Positions 9,596-18,690 of a stretch of 64,000 nucleotides of DNA are shown one piece after another. Numbering within the stretch: position 1 is the stretch's first letter; every line of letters begins with the position of its first letter. The notes under the pieces were generated by a model, which saw only the letters and a program-made list of their open reading frames with translations, did no database searches and was not told where the DNA came from. The translations under genes and the position numbers were made by a program. Origin of the DNA: an uncultured Coriobacteriaceae bacterium (GTDB taxonomy: Bacteria > Actinomycetota > Coriobacteriia > Coriobacteriales > QAMH01). The DNA lies in contig UQUH01000001.1 of NCBI GenBank assembly GCA_900544245.1, positions 9,339 through 73,338 of the forward strand, in the 5' to 3' direction.

Positions 9596-11515
9596 GTGCA
9601 GGAATCCAATCTCTGGCAACGATATGCGCAGCTTCTCGATCGCGTCGAGAAGCCTTCGCGCTACCTCGGCCAGGAATGGGGCAGCGTCACGCCGGCCGAG
9701 AAACGCGAGGCCGACTACCATGCGGTGCTCGTGTATCCGGACACATACGAGATCGGCCAGGCGAACCAGGCCATCGCCATACTCTACGATTGCCTGAACG
9801 CCGACGAGCGCGTCTACTGCGAGCGCGCCTATCTGCCTTGGATTGACATGATCGCCCTCATGCGCGCCCATGACTTGCCGCTCGCATCGCTCGAGACGTA
9901 TACGCCCGTGCGCGATTTCGACTTCGTGGGCATCACCTTGCCCCACGAGCTGTGTGCCACGAACGTCCTCGAGTTCCTCGACTTGAGTGGCATCCCCCTG
10001 CATGCCGGCGAGCGCACCGAGGACGACCCCCTCGTCTTTGGCGGCGGGCCGTGCGCATATAATCCCGAGCCCTTCGCCCCCTTCTTCGATGCCATCTTCG
10101 TGGGCGAGGGCGAGGAGGTCGACCTCGAGGCGGCGCTCAGGCACCGCGAGCTCAAAGGACGGGGGGCGTCGCGCGCGCAGATCCTGCGCGAGCTTTCCCG
10201 CATCGAGGGCGTCTACGTCCCGGGACTCTACGATGTCGAGGAACATGCGATTCGCGATGATCATCTGGCAAGGGGGTTGCGTGGCTACACGACGGTGACT
10301 CCCCGCGATGCGGATGTTCCCGCACGCGTCGAAAAGCGCATCATCCGCGACTTCGATGCGCTCAACGCCCTGCCGCGCCAGATCGTGCCATATTGCGAAC
10401 TCGTGCATGACCGCCTTGCTATCGAAATCCTGCGCGGCTGCAACCGTGGATGCCGGTTTTGCCAAGCGGGGATGATTTATCGTCCCGTTCGCGAGCGAAA
10501 TGCCGACACGGTCATCGCGGCCGTGATGGACGGTCTCTCGAGTACCGGTTACGACGAAGTCTCCCTCACCTCGCTGTCGTCTACGGACCATTCGACCATC
10601 GAACGGATGCTCAGACGCTTGAACCACAGCTTTTCGCAGACGGGAAAGAGCGTGAGCCTGCCGAGTCAGCGCGTCGACGCGCTCGGCGTCGAGCTCGCGC
10701 GCCTTGCCGCGGGCGAGAAGAAGGGAAGCCTCACGCTCGCCCCCGAGGCCGGAACCCAGCGCATGCGCGACGTCATCAACAAGGGCGTAAGCGAAGAGGA
10801 TCTGATGCGCGCCGTGACGAGCGCCGTCGAGGAGGGGTGGCGCGGATTCAAGCTTTACTTCATGATTGGTCTACCAGGCGAGACCGACGAGGACGTGGCT
10901 GGCATCGGGGCGTTGTGCAGACGCGTCTACGCCGCCGCCAAAAACGCCGTGCCCGAGGGCGAGCCGCGAAACATACGCCTCAACGTCTCGGTCGCGCTTT
11001 TCATTCCCAAGGCGATGACGCCGTTTCAGTGGGACCGCCAGATTTCGTTGTCCGAGATCGCGCATCGTATCGACGTGCTGCGCGCGAGCTTTCCCAAGAA
11101 GGGGATCACCTTGCACTGGCATGATTCGGACACGAGCTACGTCGAGGCCGTTCTCGCCCGTGGTGGCCGCGAGTGCGCGGAGCTCGTCGAGGAGGCGTGG
11201 CGTCGAGGCGCGCGCTTCGACGCATGGACCGAGCAGTTCACGTTTGCCGCCTGGGAGCAGGCCGGTGACGTATGCGGCGTTCCCATCATGCAACGCGCGA
11301 ATTGCGAGTACGAGGAGGGCGCTCCTCTTCCCTGGAGCCATATCTCGGCGGGCGTGAGCGAGGAATTCCTGCGCGCGGAGCGAGCCCGTGCGCATGCGGA
11401 GTCGCTGACACCCGACTGCACCTTCGCGAATTGCGCGCAATGTGGAGTATGTCCGCTGTACGGTATGACGAACGTCATCGAGGGCACGCGCGTCTTGCGA
11501 GGTGAGCGCTCATGA
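9596..11515 (+). CDS. TIGR03960-type radical SAM protein with B12-binding-like N-domain
   Basis: A 639-residue radical SAM enzyme. The N-terminal 250 residues resemble the B12-binding Rossmann half seen in this family. The Fe-S motif is C282-x3-C286-x2-C289 in CNRGCRFCQAG. Further SAM-domain signatures are SLPSQRVD and GLPGETDED. The C-terminal region has a cysteine cluster (CTFANCAQCGVC) that may hold a second metal centre. Translation starts at GTG with GGGGAG ahead. It overlaps the next gene by 4 bases; the pair is a conserved two-gene unit in anaerobes, its chemical role still unsettled as far as I know. Confidence 0.88.
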   Translation: MQESNLWQRYAQLLDRVEKPSRYLGQEWGSVTPAEKREADYHAVLVYPDTYEIGQANQAIAILYDCLNADERVYCERAYLPWIDMIALMRAHDLPLASLETYTPVRDFDFVGITLPHELCATNVLEFLDLSGIPLHAGERTEDDPLVFGGGPCAYNPEPFAPFFDAIFVGEGEEVDLEAALRHRELKGRGASRAQILRELSRIEGVYVPGLYDVEEHAIRDDHLARGLRGYTTVTPRDADVPARVEKRIIRDFDALNALPRQIVPYCELVHDRLAIEILRGCNRGCRFCQAGMIYRPVRERNADTVIAAVMDGLSSTGYDEVSLTSLSSTDHSTIERMLRRLNHSFSQTGKSVSLPSQRVDALGVELARLAAGEKKGSLTLAPEAGTQRMRDVINKGVSEEDLMRAVTSAVEEGWRGFKLYFMIGLPGETDEDVAGIGALCRRVYAAAKNAVPEGEPRNIRLNVSVALFIPKAMTPFQWDRQISLSEIAHRIDVLRASFPKKGITLHWHDSDTSYVEAVLARGGRECAELVEEAWRRGARFDAWTEQFTFAAWEQAGDVCGVPIMQRANCEYEEGAPLPWSHISAGVSEEFLRAERARAHAESLTPDCTFANCAQCGVCPLYGMTNVIEGTRVLRGERS

Positions 11516-12183
11516 GCGAGGGGTTCCGCCTTCGGGTCAAATATCGGATCACGGGCAGACTCGCCTACCTGTCCCATCTCGAGACCGTGCGGTCGATGGA
11601 GCGCGTCGTGCGCAGGGCCGCGTTACCCTTTGCGATAACCGAGGGCTTCAACCCGCACATGAAGATAGCCTTCGGACCTGCCCTGCCCGTGGGGGCGGGG
11701 TCGCGTTCGGAATACTTCGACGTGCGTTTGCGTAGCTACGTTGCACCCGATGAGACGTTGGCGGCGTTGCAGGCAGCGGCTCCGGAGAATCTCATGCCCG
11801 TCGAGTGCGCGTACCGCGCCCACGGCGACGATGCGATTGACGTCATGTACCCGGTGAGCGTATGGCGTGCCGAACTCGTGTGCGAGCGGGCGTCTGTTGA
11901 TGACGTGGCGCGCGCATTCGGGCAGCTCGTGGATCGTGGCTTCATCGAAGTCACGAAGACCAAGGGACGCAAGACGACGGCCAAGCGCGTCGAGTTCGCA
12001 GGCAGGCTCGTGGATGGCCCGCATGTGGTTGACAACGGCGATGCCGTAACGGTCGGATTCTCCACCTTCCAGGGTAACGAGGGGGCGCTACGCCCTGACA
12101 AGTTCATCGCCGCCGCTTGCGAGCTGATGGATGATCAGGTTACCGTCAGGAGCCTCACCCGGATGGAGCTGCGGGAAGCGTAG
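11512..12183 (+). CDS. TIGR03936/DUF2344 radical-SAM-associated protein
   Basis: A 223-residue protein of the DUF2344 family that always travels with TIGR03960 enzymes. The N-terminal RLAYLSHLETVRSMERVVRRA and FNPHMKIAFGPALPVG stretches are typical. The ATG overlaps the stop of the radical SAM gene (ATGA), so the two are translationally coupled. The family is thought to be related to RNA-modification helpers, but that is inference. It ends the operon; about 90 bases later the structured RNA candidate begins. Confidence 0.85.
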   Translation: MSEGFRLRVKYRITGRLAYLSHLETVRSMERVVRRAALPFAITEGFNPHMKIAFGPALPVGAGSRSEYFDVRLRSYVAPDETLAALQAAAPENLMPVECAYRAHGDDAIDVMYPVSVWRAELVCERASVDDVARAFGQLVDRGFIEVTKTKGRKTTAKRVEFAGRLVDGPHVVDNGDAVTVGFSTFQGNEGALRPDKFIAAACELMDDQVTVRSLTRMELREA

Positions 12184-12269
12184 TTTCCCCTGTTTTCATC
12201 GTCGCGAGTGGGGCATGATAGCCAACGGGTGCTATGGAGATGTACAGAGCGCTCTGAAATAAAATGAAA

Positions 12270-12438
12270 GGGAGCACGGGATCCGGGGCATCTCGAGCAG
12301 ACTCACTGTGAGCGCGATGCGGTTTTGCGAGGACTGTTTGAGCGCGCGTTCTATGCGCGCGAGTTCCACAGCGGCATCGCGCGAACTGTGAGTCGGGTGC
12401 GAGAGCAAGCCCCCGGTCCCGTGTGCCCGAAATTTTTC
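12270..12438 (+). ncRNA. Rod-shaped structured RNA, 6S RNA-like candidate
   Basis: About 169 bases fold into one long imperfect hairpin. GGGAGCACGGGA at the 5' end pairs with TCCCGTGTGCCC at the 3' end. Further in, GACTCAC pairs with GTGAGTC and GCGCGATGC with GCATCGCGC. The apex is GCGCGC with a seven-base loop. Internal bulges lie between the helices, and GAAATTTTTCC follows the last arm as a terminator. TAAAAT at 12260-12265 is a fair -10 placing the start at about 12271, exactly at the closing stem. Size, rod shape and own terminator suit 6S RNA. An L21 leader or attenuator for rplU is the alternative, and a minus-strand transcript is not excluded. Confidence 0.5.
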
Positions 12439-12439
12439 C

Positions 12440-12468
12440 TTGCCTCGATTCCATCCTCCTAGTAGACT
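12440..12468 (+). promoter_or_regulatory. Promoter for rplU-rpmA
   Basis: TTGCCT (12440-12445) and TAGACT (12463-12468) are separated by exactly 17 bases, a sigma-70-type arrangement placed about 80 bases before rplU and just after the structured RNA's T-run. Confidence 0.6.
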
Positions 12469-12550
12469 ATTAGCGTTTGCCCCCTCGTGACGGTTCTTTT
12501 CCCTTTCCCGCACGAAACGGGCATGTCAGAGAGTAATGAAAGGTACGCAC

Positions 12551-13117
12551 ATGTACGCGATTGTCAAAACAGGTGGCAAGCAGTACACCGTAAAGCCGGG
12601 CGACGTGCTCGACGTTGAGAAGATCGAAGGCGAGGCCGGCGACAAGGTCTCCCTCGACGTGCTCTTCCTCAACGACGGCTCCAATGTCGTCACGGATGCG
12701 GGCGCTCTTGCCAAGACCAAGGTCACGGCTGAGATTATCGATCAGCACAAGGGTGACAAGCAGATCGTCTTCAAGTTCAAGAAGCGCAAGGGCTACAAGC
12801 GCACGCGCGGCCATCGCCAGCAGCTTACCCGCCTTTGCATCGTCGACGTGAATGGTGCCAAGGCAAGCGCCCCGGCACCCAAGAAGGCCGTCGCCGAGAA
12901 GCCGGCCAAGGCCGAGAAGCCCGCAAAGGCCGCCAAGCCTGCCGCCGAGAAGCCGGCCAAGGCTGAGGCCAAGAAGGCCGCTCAGCCTGCGGCAGATGTC
13001 GACTTCAACAAGATGACCGTTGCCGAGCTCAAGGATTACGCCAAGGAGCATGACATCAAGCTCCCGAGCGGTGCCCGCAAGGCCGACATCATCGAGACCA
13101 TCACCAGCGCAGAGTAG
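12551..13117 (+). CDS. rplU: Ribosomal protein L21 with C-terminal SAP-like extension
   Basis: A 188-residue L21. Residues 1-103 are the standard bL21 domain (MYAIVKTGGKQYTV start, KKRKGYKRTRGHRQ near the end). Then comes a lysine/alanine/proline linker (about 106-150). A final 35-residue helical module with TVAELKDYAKEHDI and LPSGARKADIIE reads like a SAP or Rho N-terminal nucleic-acid-binding fold. The frame also opens at an ATG five codons earlier, but AAAGG lies six bases before position 12551, which fixes the start. It pairs with rpmA 19 bases downstream. Confidence 0.92.
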   Translation: MYAIVKTGGKQYTVKPGDVLDVEKIEGEAGDKVSLDVLFLNDGSNVVTDAGALAKTKVTAEIIDQHKGDKQIVFKFKKRKGYKRTRGHRQQLTRLCIVDVNGAKASAPAPKKAVAEKPAKAEKPAKAAKPAAEKPAKAEAKKAAQPAADVDFNKMTVAELKDYAKEHDIKLPSGARKADIIETITSAE

Positions 13118-13136
13118 CGAAGGGGGCTGAAGTAGC

Positions 13137-13388
13137 ATGGCACACAAGAAGGGCCTCGGATCCAGCCGCAATGGCCGTGATTCCCACGCGCAGCGTCTAG
13201 GCTGCAAGCGTTTTGCCGGTCAGGTCGTGAACGCGGGCGAGATCCTCGTTCGCCAGCGCGGCACGCACTTCCATCCGGGCGAGAACGTTGGTCGCGGCAA
13301 GGATGACACCCTGTTCGCGATGGTTCCCGGCACGGTGAAGTACACCAAGGGCCTCAAGCGCAAGGTTCACGTGATTCCCCAGGCGTAG
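13137..13388 (+). CDS. rpmA: Ribosomal protein L27
   Basis: An 83-residue bL27 of the large subunit, which reaches toward the peptidyl-transferase centre. It begins directly with [16 protein letters not shown], so it lacks the cleavable N-terminal extension found in Firmicutes. The core [10 protein letters not shown] and [14 protein letters not shown] motifs are intact. GAAGGGGGC is the ribosome site. A strong terminator follows. Confidence 0.97.
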   Translation: MAHKKGLGSSRNGRDSHAQRLGCKRFAGQVVNAGEILVRQRGTHFHPGENVGRGKDDTLFAMVPGTVKYTKGLKRKVHVIPQA

Positions 13389-13406
13389 CGCCCTCCCAAT
13401 CACGCA

Positions 13407-13444
13407 ACAAAAGCCCCGTTGCCATATGGCGGCGGGGCTTTTGT
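13407..13444 (+). terminator. Rho-independent terminator after rpmA
   Basis: ACAAAAGCCCCG pairs perfectly with CGGGGCTTTTGT around a 14-base loop. The T-run is part of the stem, so it may act in either direction. Confidence 0.85.
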
Positions 13445-13529
13445 GTAGCTGCTCTGAATTATGGCTAGGAGCAGGGGGCTTTGATAGAATCTATACTTCA
13501 AGACTCACCTCTGAAAGGCAGATTTCCAT

Positions 13530-15362
13530 ATGTGCGGAATCGTTGGCTATACCGGCACTGCTCCCGTGCGTGACATATTGCTCGAAGGGCTGCGCAAGCT
13601 CGAGTACCGCGGTTATGACTCGGCCGGCATTGCCGTCGAGACGAACGACAAGATCAGCATCGTGCGCCGCGTGGGCAAGGTTGAGGAGCTCTCAAACGCG
13701 GTCGAGGACTGGGATGTCACGTCGACCTGCGGCATCGGTCACACGCGCTGGGCGACGCACGGGCGTCCCACCGAGCAAAACGCCCACCCCCATTCCGACT
13801 GCTCGGGTAAGGTGGCCGTCGTCCATAACGGCATCATCGAGAACTTCGTGCAGCTACGAGGCCTGCTCGAATCGGAAGGGCACGTGTTCAGGAGCGAGAC
13901 GGACACCGAAATCGTCGCGCACCTCATCGAGAAGTACTACAAGGGCGACCTGATCGAAGCCCTCGCGCGCACGACCGATGACCTGCAAGGTGCGTACGGC
14001 CTTGCCGTCATGCACGTCGACCACCCGGGCGAGATAGCGGTGACGCGCAAGGACAGCCCGATCGTCGTCGGGCTTTCCGAAGGGGACGAGCCGGCCGCCC
14101 TCGTGGCGAGCGACATCGTTGCCATAATGGATTTCACGCGCGACGTCGTCTTTCTCGAAGACGGTCAGTTCGCGTTGCTCAGGCCCACGAGCATCGAGTA
14201 CTTTAGCGCGCCCGGTCATGCGGTCGAGCTCGAGACCACGCATATCGATTGGGATGCCGAAAACGCCGAGCGCGGCGGCTTCCCCGATTTCATGCTCAAG
14301 GAAATCTTCGAACAGCCGCGTGCCGTGCGCGACACTATCAGCGGTGCCGTCAAGAACGGCTACGTGCTCTTCGACAGCCTCGCGCTCGACGACGATGACA
14401 TCGACGCCATCGACAACGTCTACATCATCGGCTGCGGAACGAGCTACCATGCCGGCCTCGTCGCCCGCGACCTCATCGAGCGCTGGGCGCGTATCCCGAC
14501 GACGGTCGAGGTGGCGAGCGAGTTTCGCTATCGCAACCCCATCGTTTCGTCATCGACGCTCGTGATCGCCATCTCGCAATCCGGCGAGACGGCCGACACG
14601 CTGGCAGCCGTGCGCATCGCCCGCTCCAAGGGCGCGCGTGTCTTCGCCATCACCAACTGCGTCGGTAGCCGCATCACACGCGAGTCCGACGGGACGCTCT
14701 ACGTCAAGGCGAACATGGAGATATCGGTTGCGGCGACCAAGTCCTTTCTCGCCCAGATCTCCTGCCTCGCGCTCATCGCGATGTTCCTCGGCCAGAAGAA
14801 GGGCCGTCTCACCACGCGCCAGGTCAAGTCGTTGTATTACGAGCTGCGCGAGACGCCCTCGCAGATCGAGGATATCCTGCAGGACACGTCCGTGATCGAG
14901 GAGGCGGCCAAGGAGGTCGCCAAGGCCCATTCGGTCATGTACGTGGGACGTGGCATCGGCTCTCCCATCTGCAACGAGGGAGCACTCAAGCTCAAGGAGA
15001 TCAGCTACCTGCATGCCGAGGCGTATCCGGCCGGCGAGCTCAAGCACGGTCCGATTGCGCTTCTGGACGAGAACGTTCCCGTCGTCGCCGTCGTGACCGA
15101 ATCGCCCACGCGCATGCAGACGTTGAGCAACGTGCAGGAGATTCTCGCACGTGGGTCGCGTGTCGTCGCCGTGGCGACCGAAGGTGACCAGGAGGTCGCC
15201 GATATCGCCGACTACGTCTTCTACATTCCGCCTATCGCAGATTGGTGCACGGCCATCACGGCAAGCGTGCCGCTGCAGTTGTTCGCGCGCTACATCGCCA
15301 TCGAGCGCGGATGCGATGTCGACAAGCCGCGCAACCTCGCGAAGTCGGTGACCGTGGAATGA
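13530..15362 (+). CDS. glmS: Glutamine-fructose-6-phosphate aminotransferase
   Basis: A 610-residue GlmS that makes glucosamine 6-phosphate for peptidoglycan. Residues 2-220 are the class II glutamine amidotransferase domain with nucleophile C2 (MCGIVGYTG) and GHTRWATHG. Two SIS sugar-isomerase domains follow (about 290-420 and 460-600), with GCGTSYHAG and the C-terminal KSVTVE end expected of the family. No glmS ribozyme is visible in the short upstream gap; TAGAAT near 13484 may be a -10. Its stop overlaps the start of acpS. Confidence 0.96.
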   Translation: MCGIVGYTGTAPVRDILLEGLRKLEYRGYDSAGIAVETNDKISIVRRVGKVEELSNAVEDWDVTSTCGIGHTRWATHGRPTEQNAHPHSDCSGKVAVVHNGIIENFVQLRGLLESEGHVFRSETDTEIVAHLIEKYYKGDLIEALARTTDDLQGAYGLAVMHVDHPGEIAVTRKDSPIVVGLSEGDEPAALVASDIVAIMDFTRDVVFLEDGQFALLRPTSIEYFSAPGHAVELETTHIDWDAENAERGGFPDFMLKEIFEQPRAVRDTISGAVKNGYVLFDSLALDDDDIDAIDNVYIIGCGTSYHAGLVARDLIERWARIPTTVEVASEFRYRNPIVSSSTLVIAISQSGETADTLAAVRIARSKGARVFAITNCVGSRITRESDGTLYVKANMEISVAATKSFLAQISCLALIAMFLGQKKGRLTTRQVKSLYYELRETPSQIEDILQDTSVIEEAAKEVAKAHSVMYVGRGIGSPICNEGALKLKEISYLHAEAYPAGELKHGPIALLDENVPVVAVVTESPTRMQTLSNVQEILARGSRVVAVATEGDQEVADIADYVFYIPPIADWCTAITASVPLQLFARYIAIERGCDVDKPRNLAKSVTVE

Positions 15363-15898
15363 CAGGCGCCGCGACTGAGTCGCCCATGACGGGGCTCGGG
15401 GTGGACATCGTCGAGATCGACCGCATGGACCGGATCCTCCAACGTTCCCCGCGCTTTGCGTATCGCGTCTTCAGCGATGACGAACGCGCGTATTGCGAGG
15501 GGCATCACCGGCCCGCCGTACGCTATGCCACGCACTTTGCCGCCAAGGAAGCCGTCCTCAAGGCGCTCGGCACGGGTTTTGCCGACGGCATCGCCTTCAC
15601 CGACGTCGAGGTCACGCACGATGAGAAGGGCAAGCCAATCGCGCTTTTGCATGGCCGGGCAAAACGGATAGCCGAATCGCTCGGCATCCTGGAGATTCCC
15701 CTGTCGCTTTCCCGCACCAACGAGACGGCTGTCGCAAACGCCATCGCGGTAACGGCGGCGACGCGCCCCGTCGTCGAAGAGAAGGTCACGCCTGCCCAGG
15801 AACTCGCGATGCGCTTCAGGGAGCTCCGCAGCATGCTGGATGACCTTGAACAGGACATCGAACAGGCTGACGAGGAACCGGAGGACATCGATGCGTGA
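15359..15898 (+). CDS. acpS: Holo-[acyl-carrier-protein] synthase
   Basis: A 179-residue AcpS that moves phosphopantetheine from CoA onto acyl carrier protein. The metal-binding GVDIVEIDRM (about residues 13-22) and FAAKEAVLKALG motifs are clear. The ATG overlaps the glmS stop (ATGA), which sets the start; an internal ATG nine codons on is an alternative. The family usually has 115-130 residues. Here about 45 extra C-terminal residues form a charged, probably coiled-coil tail (LRSMLDDLEQDIEQADEE). It overlaps nnrD by 8 bases. Confidence 0.9.
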   Translation: MTGAATESPMTGLGVDIVEIDRMDRILQRSPRFAYRVFSDDERAYCEGHHRPAVRYATHFAAKEAVLKALGTGFADGIAFTDVEVTHDEKGKPIALLHGRAKRIAESLGILEIPLSLSRTNETAVANAIAVTAATRPVVEEKVTPAQELAMRFRELRSMLDDLEQDIEQADEEPEDIDA

Positions 15899-16775
15899 GC
15901 CCCTGGCACTCGTGCTCGGCGAAGATGACATCCGCGCGCTCGTTCCGCATCCCGCATGGGATACGAACAAGTACGCGCGGGGTACCGTGGGCGTCGTCGG
16001 CGGAAGCGCGGCGTATCCGGGAGCGCCCATCCTCGCCGCCAGTGCAGCCGCGCGCTGCGGAGCCGGCTACGTCCGTCTCGTGACGACGAGCGGAGCTACG
16101 GCCTGCGCCCACGCGCACCTTCTCTCCATTCCCGTTTCAGCATGCGATCAGGGAATCTGGGGCACGCTGTGCGCGACGTCGGCAATCCAGGCGGCGCAGG
16201 ATCTCGCCAAAAGCGATGTGATCCTCGTCGGGCCGGGCATGGGCACTTCGGATGATTCGGAGCGTTTTCTCGAGGCGCTTTCACAAGACCGCCCCATGGT
16301 CTTCGACGCCGACGCCCTCACCCTCATCGCCCGCAATCACGGTTTGCTCGACATGCCGGCGCGGCACCCGCGCATCCTCACGCCACACGAGGGGGAGGCA
16401 GCGCGCTTGCTGGGTCGTAAAATCGCCAATCGCAACGAGGACGCGCTGCAGATCGCCCGTGACTACGAGGCTACCGTCGTCCTCAAGGGCCCCGAGACGC
16501 TTGTCGCGACGCCGCTTGGCGAATTGCGCGCCGTCGCCGAAGGCGGCCCCGAGCTTGCCAAGGCCGGGACGGGTGACGTGCTCGGCGGCATGGTCGCGTC
16601 CTTTCTCGCGCAGGGGCTCGACGCGCTTGACGCCGCGACGCTCGCGGTGTCCGTCCACGGCCGTGCGGGCAGGGCCGCTGCATGCGAATTGAGCGTCCAC
16701 GCGGTGATGCCTGAGGATATAATCTGTAAAATTGGTTCCGTTCTCCTGGATCTGGAAGCTGAGGACAACTCGTGA
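15891..16775 (+). CDS. nnrD: ADP-dependent NAD(P)H-hydrate dehydratase
   Basis: A 294-residue ribokinase-like enzyme that repairs hydrated NAD(P)H. It starts inside the end of acpS. Family motifs are NKYARGTVGVVGGS near residue 25, the VGPGMG loop, DADAL and ILTPHEGE, and the anion hole GTGDVLGGM. The epimerase half (NnrE) that is often fused in front is absent, so this is the D domain alone. Its stop overlaps the alr start, making a chain of coupled genes from glmS to alr. Confidence 0.92.
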   Translation: MREPLALVLGEDDIRALVPHPAWDTNKYARGTVGVVGGSAAYPGAPILAASAAARCGAGYVRLVTTSGATACAHAHLLSIPVSACDQGIWGTLCATSAIQAAQDLAKSDVILVGPGMGTSDDSERFLEALSQDRPMVFDADALTLIARNHGLLDMPARHPRILTPHEGEAARLLGRKIANRNEDALQIARDYEATVVLKGPETLVATPLGELRAVAEGGPELAKAGTGDVLGGMVASFLAQGLDALDAATLAVSVHGRAGRAAACELSVHAVMPEDIICKIGSVLLDLEAEDNS

Positions 16776-18028
16776 GCACGAACGAGGTCAACTATTTTGG
16801 GGCGCATCCCCGCGTGGGCGGTTCGCTCGGCGAAGATGCGATGAACGAGCATGAGCATATCGATCGCAATAAGCTCAAGCTCAAGGAATGCTATACCCGT
16901 GAGAACGTCCCGCGTGGGGCGTGGGTCGAGGTCGACCTGAACGCGATCGCGCACAACATCCGTGTCATTCGCAAGCGCGTCGGGCTCGACCGCCAGATCA
17001 TGGCAATCGTCAAGGCGGACGGCTACGGGCACGGTTCCGTGCATGTAGCCCGCACGGCGCTTAAGGCAGGCGTCGACCAGCTCGCCGTCTCTTCGGTCGA
17101 GGAGGGCGTCGAGTTGCGCGAGCACGGCATCGAGGCTCCCATTCTCGTGCTCTCGCAGCCACCCATGCGCGCCATTCCCTACGTTCTCGCGTACGATCTC
17201 ATCCCCACGGTCATCACCGAGGAATTCGCTCTCGCCCTGGGCGAGGAAGCCGATCTCAACGGGATGGTCGCCAAGTATCACCTTGCAATCGATACGGGCA
17301 TGAACCGCATCGGCATCTTCTATCTGGACGTGGTGGATTTTCTGCAGTCCATCAACTTCCATCGAGGTCTCGAGCTCGCGGGCGTCTTCACGCATTTCGC
17401 GACGGCGGACGAGGAGAGCGATTGGGATTTTCGCATGCAATTGCAGCGCTTCAACGAGGCGCTCCAGCTCATGCGTAACGCTCGCATCGATTACGGTCTC
17501 GCGCACAGCGCCAATTCCGCGGCGACGCAGCGCTATCCGGAAAGCTACTTCGACATGGTGCGCGTGGGCATCACGATGTATGGTCTTGCTCCGAGCCCCA
17601 TTCTGCGCGAAAGCGACGATCTGCGTCCGGCGATGTCGGTCAAGGCCCAGATCATCCAGGTGCGCGAGCCCCAGATGGGCGAGGGTGTCTCATACGGTTT
17701 CAACTACCGTGTGGCAAGGCCTGTCCAGATCGCCACGGTGCCCATTGGCTATGCCGACGGCGTGCGTCGCATCCTGTCGGGCCGCATGCGCGTGCTCTAC
17801 AAGGGACGTCCGTGCAGGCAGGTCGGCAACATCTGCATGGACATGATGATGATCGAGATACCGCTCGACGCATCTGGCGAGAGGGCCGAGATCGGCGACG
17901 AGATCGTGATCCTGGGATCGCAAGGGGACTACGAGATCACCGCCGACATGATGGCCGACGAGATTGACACCATCAACTACGAACTCATCTGCATGTTCGG
18001 CGCGCGGCTTCCGCGCATCTACGTGTAG
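16772..18028 (+). CDS. alr: Alanine racemase
   Basis: A 418-residue PLP enzyme that makes D-alanine for the cell wall. The PLP lysine lies in VKADGYGHG, about residue 88. The catalytic tyrosine region is MYGLAPSP plus GVSYGFNY, and the C-terminal domain ends in the usual beta-barrel. Translation begins at GTG overlapping the nnrD stop. The 45 residues before the barrel are longer than usual, and M24 (16841) is a possible alternative start. Confidence 0.94.
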   Translation: MSTNEVNYFGAHPRVGGSLGEDAMNEHEHIDRNKLKLKECYTRENVPRGAWVEVDLNAIAHNIRVIRKRVGLDRQIMAIVKADGYGHGSVHVARTALKAGVDQLAVSSVEEGVELREHGIEAPILVLSQPPMRAIPYVLAYDLIPTVITEEFALALGEEADLNGMVAKYHLAIDTGMNRIGIFYLDVVDFLQSINFHRGLELAGVFTHFATADEESDWDFRMQLQRFNEALQLMRNARIDYGLAHSANSAATQRYPESYFDMVRVGITMYGLAPSPILRESDDLRPAMSVKAQIIQVREPQMGEGVSYGFNYRVARPVQIATVPIGYADGVRRILSGRMRVLYKGRPCRQVGNICMDMMMIEIPLDASGERAEIGDEIVILGSQGDYEITADMMADEIDTINYELICMFGARLPRIYV

Positions 18029-18048
18029 CGCATGACGAGAGGCGCGTG

Positions 18049-18690
18049 ATGGCGATGGCGGAACCATTGACGGATATGGACGACCACATCCACAAGTCGC
18101 TGAGCGAGGCGTTGGCGGGTATCGATAATTGCCACAAGTGCGGGTTGGGTGACACGCGCACGAACGTCGTTCCCGGTGCGGGCAACCCGCGTGCCAAGGT
18201 CATGTTCATCGGCGAGGCGCCGGGCAAGAACGAGGACCTGCAAGGCGAGCCCTTCGTGGGCGCCGCGGGCAAGCTGCTCAACCAGATGCTCGAGCGCATA
18301 GGCCTCGCACGCGAGGACATATACATCGCCAACATCCTCAAGTGCCGTCCCCCCGGCAATCGCGATCCCAAACCAGAGGAAATCGAGGTGTGCACGCCCT
18401 GGCTGCGCGAGCAGGTCAAGGCCGTGCATCCCACGGTGCTCGTGACCATGGGCAATTTCTCCACGAAGTTCATCCTGCAGACGAACACGGGCATTACGCG
18501 CCTGCGTGGAAAGATTCACGTCACGGGCCCGTTCAGGGTCATACCGACCTTCCATCCCGCGGCCGCGATATACGATCGCAGCAAGATCGGGGCAATCGAG
18601 CAGGACTTCGACCTGATCAAGCTCCTACTCGACACCGATGCGGCACGCGAGAAGGCAGGACGAGACGATGAGGAGGCGAATCACGATTGA
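18049..18690 (+). CDS. Family 4 uracil-DNA glycosylase (Fe-S type)
   Basis: A 213-residue uracil-DNA glycosylase of the thermophile/Actinobacteria type that removes uracil from DNA. The four cluster cysteines are visible: C28-x2-C31 near the N-terminus, then the Cys of ILKCRPPGNRDP and of EVCTPWL. The substrate loop GEAPGKNEDLQGEPFVG and the later FHPAA motif are intact. A GTG directly before the ATG could also serve. The stop overlaps the TTG start of tsaE. Confidence 0.92.
   Translation: MAMAEPLTDMDDHIHKSLSEALAGIDNCHKCGLGDTRTNVVPGAGNPRAKVMFIGEAPGKNEDLQGEPFVGAAGKLLNQMLERIGLAREDIYIANILKCRPPGNRDPKPEEIEVCTPWLREQVKAVHPTVLVTMGNFSTKFILQTNTGITRLRGKIHVTGPFRVIPTFHPAAAIYDRSKIGAIEQDFDLIKLLLDTDAAREKAGRDDEEANHD

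Noticed and set aside
12232..12513. 93-codon minus-strand frame over the structured RNA
   Set aside because: It spans the paired arms, has no ribosome site or recognisable domain, and the RNA fold explains the sequence better.
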